Below, one piece after another: positions 20,931 through 31,021 of a stretch of DNA of 64,000 nt. The notes under the pieces were generated by a model that was not told the DNA's origin, ran no database searches, and was given only the letters and a program-made list of their open reading frames with translations. The stretch's first letter is position 1. Each line of letters begins with the position of its first letter. Position numbers and translations under genes: made by a program. Source of the stretch: Euleptes europaea (taxonomy: Eukaryota; Chordata; Lepidosauria; Squamata; Sphaerodactylidae); the NCBI RefSeq assembly GCF_029931775.1, contig NC_079319.1:94905171-94969170 (forward strand), given 5' to 3'.

Positions 20931-23900
20931 TCAGATTAAAAGGTATTCTTCCATTTTCCCCAGTCCTAGTTCATATTCACAATATTTCATCCACGCCTCC
21001 CATTCCCCCATAAATTGAACATTGTCTTTTTGATTTAAAATGGCTGTAAGTTTTGCCATTTCCACCAGTTCAAACATTTTCATAGTCCAGTCTTTTTTCC
21101 CAGGAGTGTCTGCCCCTTTCCATTTTGCTGCATAAAGCAGTCTTGCAGCTGTAGTCGCGTAAATCAAAAAAGTCCTGTGTTTTAACAAATCATCAGGTAT
21201 CATACTTAATAGCATCATTTCTGGTGTTTTGGGTATTTTTTTTTTGTACTATTAGTCTTAATTCGTTATAAATCATATCCCAAAAATCCTTAGCTTTGTC
21301 ACAAGTCCACCACATATGATAAAAAGAACCAACTTCTTTATTACATTTCCAACATTTAGGGGATGTCACTTTGTAGATCTTTGCAATCTTCTTAGGCGTT
21401 AAATGCCATCTATACATCATTTTATAGATATTTTCTCGAATTGACTGCGCATTTATTCCTTTCAGGTCTTTCGCCCATAGTTTTTCCCATTTGTTTAGAG
21501 CAATATCATGTCCCACAGTTTGAGCCCAATTAATCATTGTTGGTTTGATTATTTCCTGCTCACAATAAATTGTTAAAAGAAGATTATACATTTTAGAAAT
21601 CAGTTGAGTATTAATATCTAATAGCATCCTGTGAAAAGATGATTTTTCTTTAGAGAATCTATTCTTCATATCTTGTGTAAATACTGATTTAATTTGATGA
21701 TATTGAAGCCATTGTAAATCGTCTTTAAGTAACTGAAAGTCTTTTAGTGAGCTTTTCTTTCCTTCCCAGTTAATTAACTCTTGGTAGGTGATAAATTTGT
21801 CCAATCTAAGTGGGCGTAATGTCAACATTTCTTGAGGTGATATCCACATCGGTGTTACTGGTTCAAGAATATGTTTATATCTCATCCAAGTATGAAATAA
21901 GGAGGACCTGATTATATGGTTACAAAATGATGCTTGTATCTTAATTTTACCATACCATAAATAGCCATGCCATCCACTTATATTGTTAAAACCTTCAAGA
22001 TCTAACAAACGCGAATTGGATAAGTTCATCCAGTCCTTTAGCCATAGTAAAGCGGCCGCTTCAGCATAAAGTTGAAAGTTAGGTAGTGCTAAACCTCCTC
22101 TAACTTTAGAATCCACCAGATGTTTATAAGCAATCCTCGGTTTTTTCCCTTGCCAGATGAAATTTGATACGTCTTTCCTCCAGGTATCAAAGTATTTAAC
22201 ATGTGATATTATAGGCAAATTTTGGAATAAGAAAAGCATCCTTGGTAAAATGTTCATTTGGATTGTTGATATACGTCCCAAAAGTGACAATTTTTTATTT
22301 GACCAAATGATCATATCAGTTTTTATTTTGTCCCATAGTTTAAGATAGTTAATGGTTATCAAGTCTTTATTCTTTGCAGAGATCCAGATTCCCAAATATT
22401 TGATCTTATTAGCCTTCTCCCAACCTGCGTATGATATAAATTCCTGTTGTTCTGTTTCTGATAAATTCTTAAATATTGTCTTTGTTTTTTCTTGGTTAAC
22501 TTTAAATCCCGATACATTTCCAAAATCGTCCAAAGTTTCCAACAGTATCTTCATTGATTGTGTTGGATTCTCCAAGATTAACAGAAGATCATCCGCGAAT
22601 GCTCTCAATTTGAATTCATGTTTTTTAATTTTTAGTCCACGAATGTCCTCCATACTCCTTAGCTTACAGCATAGTGATTCCAACACCAACAAAAATAATA
22701 ATGGAGACAGAGGACATCCTTGTCTGGTTCCTTTCTTGATTGCGCAGTTGTCAGACATCGATTCATTCATCAGAATTTTTGCCTGTTGGGATGTATATAT
22801 GGCTGATATACCTCTCAAGAAACGGTCTCCAAAATTTAATTTTTCCAATATCTTTTTCATAAAGTCCCATGAGACCATATCAAAGGCTTTCTCTGCATCC
22901 AAAAATACAAAGGCCACCGTTTGTTGAATATTCTGGTCATAATATTCCAATGAATCTAATAAAACTCTTATATTATCTTTAATTTGCCTTCCTGGAACAA
23001 AACCTGCTTGGTCTTCATGTATAAGGTCCTTAATAAAATGCTTTATCCTATTCGATAAGACCGAAGCATAAATCTTATAATCCACATTTAACAGCGAGAT
23101 AGGTCTATAATTTGAAGTTTTTTCTGGATCTCTTCCTTCCTTAGGTATCAACGATATAAATGCATGTGACCAAGTCTCTGGGGATGCTCCCTTATCCAAA
23201 ATTGTATTACAAAGTAATACAAAAAAGTTCACTAAATTGTCACTAAATGTTTTATAAAATAGTGCAGTAATTCCATCTGGTCCTGGTGTCTTGTCCGTTT
23301 TTTGTTTCATTATTGCTTCTTGTATTTCATCCTTTGTAATTGGTGCATCTATCCATTCTTGTTGGGGCTTTGAAAGGACATTCATCTGTATTGAATTTAA
23401 AAACTTGTCTATTTTCTTTTTTGAGATATTTTCTTTCTGATATAACTTAGTATAAAATGAAACAAATTCTTTTTGTATATCCGTAGTTGTATAAACTGGT
23501 CCTTTAGCGGATTGAATTTTTGTTATAATCTTCTTTTGAAATGAGTCCTTCAGTTGGGTCGCCAAAAATTTTCCAGGTTTATTAGCATGTTCAAAGTATT
23601 TTTGTTTAGCGGATTTTAAATTTTTGTTCATTTCCTCCATTATTATCAAATTTAGTTGGTGTTTAGATACAGAAATCTTCATTTGTATGTCATTTTTCTC
23701 TTCTTCATGTAAGGCCATAACCAGTTTTTGCTCCAAATTTTGTAGATCCCAAAGTATATTATTGGTAAATTGTAGTTGAGTTTTCTTCCAGGCCGTGTGT
23801 TTCTGTATCATAAATCCTCTTAGAACAGCTTTAAATGCATCCCAAACTGTATTCAGCGAAGTTTCCCCATTAAGGTTAATTTCAAAGAAATCTTTAATTA

Positions 23901-24190
23901 AGTCCTGTAGTTCTTTTTGAATCTTGTTATCCTTTAAAAGTTTATCATTTAGTCGCCATCTAAATGCTTGTTTATTGTTCCATTCAAATGTAACTGGATT
24001 ATGATCAGAAAAAGTTCTTGGTACAATTTGGATTTTACGTGAAAATAGATTTACTAGCCCATATCATGTCTATTCTGGAGTGTGAGTCGTGTCTCGCTGA
24101 ATAAAAAGTATATTCTTTAGCCGTTGTATTCATTGTTCTCCAGATGTCTTGTATTTCCAATTCTGAAGCCATGGTGAAGAAAGTTTTAGG
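20931..24190 (-). pseudogene. L1 ORF2: endonuclease C-terminus, reverse transcriptase, Cys-rich end
   Basis: Reading leftward, the endonuclease end is seen at about 24185-23960 (DIWRTMNTTAKEYTFYS, then SRIDMIW, then SDHNPV); its first 150 or so residues, including the catalytic Glu and DFN, are absent. From 23811 the frame is open for 872 codons: TPGPDGITALFYK, NYRPISLLNVDYKIYA, FVFLDAEKAFDMVSW, KGTRQGCPLSPLLF and RAFADDLLLI, then the C-terminal CWKCNKEVGSFYHMWWTC. An indel in the A/T run near 21236-21245 shifts the frame; the last 95 residues continue at 20931-21218 (MMLLSMIPDD...). So ORF2 carries one deletion and one frameshift and is otherwise well kept. Confidence 0.92.
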
Positions 24191-24245
24191 TAAACATCCT
24201 TCATTTTCGTCTTTTGCTTTTGATTATTGAAGCAAAATATTCAGT

Positions 24246-25232
24246 CTATAACACAGTGCCTCCTTCTGCTCCCTGTGGTTCTTCTTCTTCTTCTTCTTCC
24301 TCTTCCTTTTGTTCCAGGGTTAGTCCTTTAAGCTCTGTCTTGTATTTCCTCAGAAATTTTCCCACATCCGATGAAGATAAGATTGTCATTTTCATTTCTT
24401 TGTAGGTAAAAGCCAAGCCTTGTGGCATAATCCAACGATATTTGATACCATTAGCTTTCAAAACAGACACAAATTCTTTGTAATTATTCCTCTGTGAGAG
24501 TAAATGTCTTGGTATGTCCTTTAATAATATTAGAGGAATATCTCCTGCTGAAACCGGACTGTCATAGTGGATCTTCATGATCCTGTTTTTGATTCTAGTA
24601 TCATAAAAAACAATCATGAGATCTCTTGGTTTAGATCTTTTCATTCTAGCAGGTAATGATATTCTGTAAACTCTGTTGATGGCTTGGTTCAATTCTTGTT
24701 CTTCTATTTGAAATAAATGAGCCAGATTTGGGACTACAGTTTCTTTGTTGTCTCCCATCATATCTGGAAAATTGAGCAGACGAAGGTTGGTTTCTCTAAC
24801 TCTCATCTCCATCATTGCTATCTGATCTTTAACAGCTGTCTGATTAGTTTGTATTGTTTCAGTCTGCTTCTCTTGGCTTGCTAATTTTTTCTTTATATCC
24901 TTGTGTTCTTCCATCACTTTCTTAACTGATGAATCCATTGCTTGCATGTCCGTCTTCATAGTATTCATTTGGGTCTTTACAACTTTAAGGTCTTCTGTAA
25001 CCCCATCTAACTTTTGGTTAATAGCTTGAGATGCTTGGCCAAGATTTGTCATCATAGCAGTCAGCTGTGTCATTTGTGTAGACATCTGTTCAAACTGTTT
25101 AGTTGTTGCCTCTGTTTGCTTGGCTAACATGTCTTGCAATTTCTTTTCCATGGTTAAGGTTTGTGTCACTTCTTTCAGTTTTGTATGGGCAGGGCTATGT
25201 AATGAGCCAGAACGGGGTCGGGATGCAGACAT
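24246..25232 (-). CDS. L1 ORF1 protein (RNA-binding trimer), intact
   Basis: 328 residues, uninterrupted. The start MSASRPRSG lies about 370 bp from the L1 5' end. Residues about 25-145 are a heptad-rich coiled coil (KKLQDMLAKQTEATTKQFEQ onward) that trimerises ORF1p. Residues about 150-230 form the RRM-like domain (RETNLRLLNFPDMMGDN; INRVYRISLPARMKRSKPRD). Residues about 235-300 form the C-terminal domain (GDIPLILLKDIPRHL; FTYKEMKMTILSSS). The protein coats L1 RNA and acts as a chaperone in cis. A run of glutamates near the C-terminus (GAA/GAG repeat) is atypical and sits where ORF1 meets the ORF2 deletion. Confidence 0.93.
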   Translation of the reverse strand: MSASRPRSGSLHSPAHTKLKEVTQTLTMEKKLQDMLAKQTEATTKQFEQMSTQMTQLTAMMTNLGQASQAINQKLDGVTEDLKVVKTQMNTMKTDMQAMDSSVKKVMEEHKDIKKKLASQEKQTETIQTNQTAVKDQIAMMEMRVRETNLRLLNFPDMMGDNKETVVPNLAHLFQIEEQELNQAINRVYRISLPARMKRSKPRDLMIVFYDTRIKNRIMKIHYDSPVSAGDIPLILLKDIPRHLLSQRNNYKEFVSVLKANGIKYRWIMPQGLAFTYKEMKMTILSSSDVGKFLRKYKTELKGLTLEQKEEEEEEEEEPQGAEGGTVL

Positions 25233-25621
25233 TTACATTGAAGTAAGGCTGGTAAAATACATGTCCTCAATCAGGACCCTCTGATTAGTTGTTAATAGAA
25301 AATGTTTCAATGATCAGCTTAATAATTTTTTTCGCTTTAAAAAGACCCCTATTTCACTTTAAAACAGCTTTTTAAAGTTTTGAAATACCAGCGAGTTTTG
25401 CCGGCCGCTCTAGGTCGGGTCAATCAGGAAGTATTCCGGAAGTTGATTTCACCGTGGACCTTCTACCGCCTCTTCTCGATGGTTGTTCCCTTCAGGAACT
25501 ATTTCTATGTTACTCGAGTGCGACGTATATCCTGTCCTACGAGTTGCTTCCTGTTGTTGTAAGCCAGATGATAGAGAGGGTGATACAGAGGGTCTTCCGG
25601 ATCCTTGTGCAGTCTGCTAAA

Positions 25622-26390
25622 TTAACAAGGATTTGGGCATAACAAAACCCAAAAAAATCCTACACAGGATTGCCCCAACTAGAATTTATTTCTGCTTTTT
25701 GCCAGTCATTCTGTCCTCTCACAAATTTGAGGAGGGTTTTCAGTCGAGCACAGGTCCTTGTTGCCTAAGCATGCATGGAAGGCAGGCAGGGGGGAAGACT
25801 TTGCTTGTTTCCAAGGCAGACAGAGGCAAAAACAACATCTTCCACCCCCACAATAGATAGGAAGTGTCAGCCAGCCTACATGTAATGGAGAGAACAGCCA
25901 GAAATAACTTACTTAAGTCAATCAGTGGTCAGGGTGATCAGGAAGACGGAATAGAGATGTGGTTTTTCTTCTCCCTGCTTGTTACAGGAAGGAAGCACCA
26001 ACCAAACTATGTGATCTAGAATTTGCTGTCTGGCAGGCAAGCAGAGCTACTGAAAACACAGGCAGACCCCATCAGCAAATAGCAGACCCCTGGCCTAGAG
26101 ATATTTTCACCTACCAACAGACAAGGAGCAGAAGCTAACGTTTTGCCTCATGAGTTGTCAGCCCTTGGCCCAATTTGAACCAAAAACCACATCAGAGACA
26201 GTCAGGTCCAAAGAAGCTGGTTTTACTGGTCAAAATAGGTTAACAGAGCATAAAGGAAAAGGGTGACAGCAATGAGGCCTGCTGGCTTGGACTTGGTAAT
26301 ATAAAAGCATAGAAAACGGCAAGAGATTACAAACCACAAACAGAGCTGAGTTCTCAGAGCTTCAAACGGAGTTAGATATGCACAACAATC
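25622..26390. other. no recognisable feature
   Basis: Single-copy-looking sequence with no identified repeat or gene. Confidence 0.4.
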
Positions 26391-26669
26391 CTTGGGGTAT
26401 TCTTCATGGAGATTTGCTGCTGTTTCGACGCTGTTTTGCGTCGGAGGCAAATTTTGGTTATTCACTGCAGAGCCGTGTTTTCCCCCACTGAGCAAAATAA
26501 GCCGGTTTAAAAGAAAGGCAATCCAAACCACTTCTGAGCCGTACTTTCCAGTAAAAGAGCATTTTGTTGCTCGGATGCCCATGAAGAAATGTTTGCTTCG
26601 CTCCCCGGGACGTCTCCTTTCTCCTCCCCCAAGAACGGTGATTGGCTGGGGGAGTTGCCGCTCTAACAG

Positions 26670-26905
26670 CATCGCACCGGCAGGAGGGAGACCCAAAGCA
26701 GACAGGCTGCCCCTCTTCAGAAGGGTGATGGGAGTTTTGGCTTGGATTTGCCGCTCTCAGGATGCCCCTCCCCAACACACACACATAGGATTGCACCGGC
26801 TGGAGGGAGACCCAGAGCAGACTGGCTGCCCCTTTTGAGAAGGGTGATGGGGGTTTTGGCTTGGATTTGCTGCTCTCAGGATGCCCCCCCCCAAACACAC
26901 ACAGG
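26670..26905 (+). repeat. two-copy tandem repeat, unit about 112 bp
   Basis: GCACCGGCAGGAGGGAGACC ... GGCTTGGATTTGCCGCTCTC (from about 26675) is repeated from about 26787 (GCACCGGCTGGAGGGAGACC ...). A diverged match to the TTGGATTTGC block occurs near 50690 in the P3H4-carrying hAT. Possibly part of a longer hAT-type repeat. Confidence 0.75.
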
Positions 26906-27264
26906 ATCATGGGAAGAGTGGGCGGGATTAGGCGAATTTGGAGCGGTGAGTCATGAGCGGCAGCAGAGCGGCAGAGAAGTGCGCTGTTTCTCCAGTGAAA
27001 AATTGGGATGGGGGGAGAATCTGCACTGCCATGAAAAAGCTATTTAAATCAGTTTATTATTTGCTCCGATTCGAAACCGAAGCAAAATCCACCGTGAAGA
27101 ATACCCCCATGAGTCTGGTCAGTGGGAAAACGAAAGTAAACAAATCAACTGAGATACAGGCCTGACATTAGTAAGCAGGCCTACACTCCAAGCCAGATGA
27201 GAGATAAATGATAGGGAAAGATCAAATCATCTCTCTTTCTCTCTTGTTCAGTTAGGACACCATC

Positions 27265-27468
27265 CAGGGTTGTCAGGTCCCTCTTGGAGGTTTTTGGGGC
27301 GGGAGGTTTTTGGGGCAGGGTGGGGTTTGGGGAGGGGAGGGACTTCAGTGCCATAAGAGTCCAATGGCCAAAGCGGTCATTTTCTCCAGGTGAAGTGATC
27401 TCTATTGGATGGAGATCAGTTGTAATAGCAGGCGATCTCCAGCTAGTACCTGGAGGTTGGCAACCCTA
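27265..27468 (-). mobile_element. short hAT, TAGGGTTGCCA family
   Basis: CAGGGTTGTCAGGTCCC to GGTTGGCAACCCTA, flanks ACACCATC and ACTCCCTC (6 of 8). It has a small internal duplication of GGAGGTTTTTGGGGC near 27284-27315. Confidence 0.78.
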
Positions 27469-28232
27469 ACTCCCTCTGAAACAATCTTATATTTGTTTGT
27501 GAACCTAGAATTCGGCTTGTAGATGGTCACTCGACTTCTAGTTGGCCTCAACAAATTTCATTGGGGATTAAGCCAAGATTAAGCCAAGCATTCATATGTT
27601 ACACAAAACCATAGTTAGGTCAAAGTGGCTTTATTGCTTGCATGGGATGCTGGAGTAGAATCTGAAAGCGTATCCTGAGGAAGGTTAATTAATCGAAACA
27701 GAAAGATTACATTCTTGATACAGGTCAAGGGAACCTTTATGCAGAAATTTATGTCCAAGAACGTATGCTATACAGCACGTCGCCTGATTGCCTTGGTGGC
27801 TCCTTTGGAAGACCAACTTCATACTATGTTCTGGTCTAGAATATGACTTCTTTGCTTGGACTTTTGAATCATACTATATATCCTTGTGTACCATTGTACC
27901 TTGTTTTGTATAGTCAGTGTATCACATTTTGACTATTTGGATTTCTTCAACAATGTCTATTCTTTTGCATATATTTGGTATTTTGCCTTTCTGTTGTTAT
28001 TTGCTGACTACCTTACGTGACAGGAGGCTAACTTATTGTTGATTCCTTTCCAGTACCTGAAGGTTGGCAACCCTAACACCCTCTGAAATAATCTTATATT
28101 TGTTTGTGAACCCAGAATTCAGCTTGTAGATGGTCACTAGACTTCCAGTTGGCTTCAACAAATGCAGGTTTCACGGGGATTAAGCCAAGACATCTGCATT
28201 CATATGTTACACAAAACCATAGTTAGGTCGAA
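27443..28232 (+). repeat. ~180-bp direct duplication flanking a PLE-like insert
   Basis: 27443-27622 and 28048-28232 are direct copies: each starts AGTACCTG(G/A)AGGTTGGC at a hAT end and runs through CTTATATTTGTTTGTGAACC to CACAAAACCATAGTTAGGTC. By eye they are about 90 per cent alike, with small indels. Confidence 0.85.
27623..28047 (+). mobile_element. PLE-like tail with hammerhead-like core
   Basis: Contains CTGAGGA (27675-27681), the arms GGTT / AATC around AATT, then GAAAC (27695-27699), in hammerhead order. The 3' junction abuts AGTACCTGAAGGTTGG of a hAT end. No coding sequence. Confidence 0.55.
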
Positions 28233-28356
28233 GTGATTAGGAAATCGTCTTCAGCTCCTGGTTTGCTGGACTATTTAGTGAAGTGGCCTGCTTTCAGACA
28301 ATCACACTGACCATATTTAATTGAATTAAACCATTGTTTTGTGAGATGGCTGAACA

Positions 28357-28614
28357 GCCAGCATGGTGTAGTGGTTGAGAGTGGTGTTTTGGAGCGGTGG
28401 ACTCTAATCTGGAGAACTGGGTTTGATTCCCCACTCCTCCACATGAAGCCAGCTGGGTGACCTTGGACTAGTCATAGCTCTCTCAGAGCTCTCTCAGCCC
28501 CACCTACCTCACAGGTTGTCTGTTGTGGGGAAGGGAAGGTGATTGTAAGCCAGTTTGATTCTTCCTTAGGAGGTAGAGAAAGTTGGCATATAAAAACCAA
28601 CTCTTCTTCTTCTG

Positions 28615-28617
<3 letters not shown>
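28357..28617 (+). mobile_element. tRNA-derived SINE
   Basis: CAGCCAGCATGGTGTAGTGG head, GGGTTTGATTCCCCACTCC box B region, and a tail GGTGATTGTAAGCC ... GGCATATAAAAACC. Same family as 17335-17625. Confidence 0.85.

Positions 28618-28646
<29 letters not shown>
28617..28646 (+). repeat. (TC)n microsatellite
   Basis: About 15 TC units directly after the SINE tail. Confidence 0.95.
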
Positions 28647-28647
<1 letters not shown>

Positions 28648-28649
28648 TG

Positions 28650-29370
28650 GCTCAAGGTCTGAGGTCTCACAACACATATCATTCCCTATAAAAGTACTAA
28701 GCTTCCCCCCCACCCCAAACACACACTTGTGGGAAACCCAGGAAAGCTCAACTCACATTTCAATGCATGCCTTCAGTGCAAGCGGAGAATTGTAATTGCC
28801 TACAGAACAGGGCCCATTGCTCTGCTTATCAGAAATTTGAGAGGGAAGCTTGCTTGGGCAAGCGGTACAACGCTGGAGACTTTCATCCCAATTGACCGTC
28901 TTCCTAATACGACTGTTTTTAATCACTATACTAAAGAAATGGATTCACGTTTTAAAATGACAACGGCATGGAATCCAAATCTAACTGTTTCACACCCTTT
29001 GACTCCTCTGGGGATGTGTCCTTCAGTCTTTAATCATTTAATTGGTTTATTTGCTGCGGCCATCTAGCTGTTCTTGTGCAACACACAGGTTGGCTGTCAC
29101 TGGCAGAGTAACTCAAAGCCTTTAGCATGATCAGATGGATTATTATTTTTTTAAATCCTCCTTCGGATTATTTTTTATTTAGTGTCTGATATAAACCACC
29201 AATAACAGAGACTGCATTCATCTTTAGAAATGGCTTTAATGATCTGCTGTCTTTCTCTGATGTCGGGAAAATTTGGCAATATACAGAAGCAAAACCCCAA
29301 ACACCTGGGGATTACTCAGCACTGTCAGCGTTCCTGCATCTGGAAGAAAAAAGGGATCTGAAGAGTATTT
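28650..29370. other. no recognisable feature
   Basis: No repeat family or coding motif identified; the single open frame at 28729-29067 shows no conserved motif. Confidence 0.4.
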
Positions 29371-29379
29371 CTTTAAAAT

Positions 29380-29602
29380 ATTGTTGAAGGCTTTCACGAT
29401 CAGAGTTCATTGGTTCTTGTAGGTTATCCGGGCTGTGTGACAGTGGTCTTGGTATTTTCTTTCCTGACGTTTCACCAGCAGCTGTGGCAGGCATCTTCAG
29501 AGGAGTAACACTGAAAGACAGTGTCTGCTTCAGCTGCTGGCGAAACGTCAGTAAAGAAAATACCAAGACCACGGTCACCGCCCGGATAACCTACAAGAAA
29601 CA
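29380..29602. mobile_element. head-to-head PLE terminal repeat fragments with hammerhead core
   Basis: The left half (minus) runs from TTCTTGTAGGTTATCCGGGC through GACGTTTCACCAGCAGC to CATCTTCAGAGG; the right half (plus) repeats GCTGCTGGCGAAACGTCAG ... GGATAACCTACAAGAA. On the minus strand the left half reads CCT-CTGAAGA, stem, GAAAC-GTC-AGG (29463-29504), a complete minimal hammerhead with a 2-bp zero-loop stem III. Confidence 0.7.
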
Positions 29603-30160
29603 GTATTTCTTTAGTTATGGAATACTTTGAGCACAGAATTAAAGCCAAAAAAATGTGGTGGTGGAAAGAATCCCATACTTATGATATTTAATGATAAAAT
29701 GTCAATTGCTGACCCCATACTTCTAATTTCAGTATAGCATTTTTGTTCTTAATCCCGTATTTTCCAGTGGATTTGATTTATGTCTCCCTTGGCTGCAGCA
29801 AAATGGCTTGGTTTCCAGTTATTAGAGATGTCTGATCATTTTGGATCCTCATTCTTCTGTTTCTTTCTATACCATTTAAGAGGACGAGGAAAAGAAACTC
29901 CCTTTTAGTTAAAGCCCAGCTGCCGGGGATCTCAATCCATTATCTGCAACAGCAAGAGCCTTCTGTTAAAAAATGCTTTGCTGAGAGCCGAAGGTTTAGC
30001 TCCAAGGAAGCTAGTGGCTAGAACTCCCACTGGCTTCAATACCACCAGGGCTTCAACCAAGATGCCTTCCTAAAATAGCCCTCCATTTATCTTTCTTCTC
30101 CTCCCACACTAGACAGAGAGAGACTGAAATAAATTGTGGAACTGACAAGCCTCATACCCC
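29603..30160. other. no recognisable feature
   Basis: No repeat or gene identified. Confidence 0.4.
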
Positions 30161-30179
30161 ATCTTTCTTTCATAATATC

Positions 30180-30395
30180 ACTATGAAGGGGTTGTATCGC
30201 TTTCCCTTTCTATCTGTTCCCCAGAGAACTCTTCAAATATTATATATCAACCAGGTGGTCCCTGGCCCAAAGAGTGTCTGGCTGGACTCGACCAGAGCCG
30301 GGGCTTTTTCTGCCCTGGTCCCTGCCTGGTGGAATAGCCTCTCCAGTGAGACCAGACCCCTGTGGGACCTTAAAGAATTCCGCAGGGGCTGCAAG
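30180..30395 (+). pseudogene. L2-like LINE, ORF C-terminal fragment
   Basis: The frame ends in GAFSALVPAWWNSLSSETRP then LWDLKEFRRGCK, which matches the C-terminus typical of L2-type ORFs (a RAFSVLAPxLWNSLP-like motif). It is cut on the right by the short hAT at 30396. No polymerase motifs are retained. Confidence 0.6.
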
Positions 30396-30609
30396 TAGGG
30401 TTGCCAAGTCCCTCTTTGCTACCTGTGGAAGATTATCTTTGGGGGTGTGTGGCTGCGGAGGGTGGGGTTTGGGGAGGGGAGGGACTTCGATGCCATAGAG
30501 TCCAATTGCCAAAATGGCCATTTTCTCCAGATGATCTGATTTCTGTCAGCTGGAGATCAGTTGTTATAGCAGGAGATCTCCAGCTAGTACCTGGAGGTTG
30601 GCAACTCTA
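30396..30609 (-). mobile_element. short hAT, TAGGGTTGCCA family
   Basis: TAGGGTTGCCAAGTCCC to GGTTGGCAACTCTA, weak flanks GCTGCAAG and CCTGCAGA (5 of 8). Confidence 0.75.
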
Positions 30610-31021
30610 CCTGCAGAATATAACTATTCCTCCCAGCCCCGCAAGGTTGGCCAAGCCCTGCATGGCTGCTGAGGCAATGGGATTTTGTGTGGGATCCTGT
30701 GCTGCCCATAGGACATGCACACAACAAGCCCACACACTTTCCTGAGGCTTTACTTCAGAATCCCATTCACGTTGACACCAAACACAAAACAGAAATCTCA
30801 CCTTTATGTTGGCTCGTGTGGGGAGATGACCAATGTAGAAATCATAACTATTCTGCTAGGCTTATCATATAATCACAGAATCATAGAGTTGGAAGGGACC
30901 ACCAGGGCCATCAAGTCCAACCCCCTGCACAATGCAGGAAATTCACAACTACCTCCCCCCCACACACCCCTAGTGACCAGAAGATGGCCAAGATGACCTC
31001 CCTCTCATCATCTGCCTAAGG

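Larger units (their letters stand above)
20619..25602 (-). mobile_element. near full-length L1 LINE
   Basis: A 19-bp target duplication CCTTGTGCAGTCTGCTAAA flanks it (20600-20618 and 25603-25621). On the minus strand it has a 5' UTR of about 370 bp, ORF1, ORF2 and a 3' UTR. ORF1 is open; ORF2 lacks the N-terminal part of the endonuclease and has one frameshift. The 3' tail is unusual: on the element strand it ends in an A-run, then TTTCAAA, then a run of T next to the target duplication. Confidence 0.95.

Noticed and set aside
22352-22927. 191-codon plus-strand frame
   Set aside because: Antisense shadow of L1 ORF2.
26223-26910. Overlapping 150-codon frames on both strands
   Set aside because: Low-complexity and tandem-duplicated sequence, no domain, opposite frames equally open.
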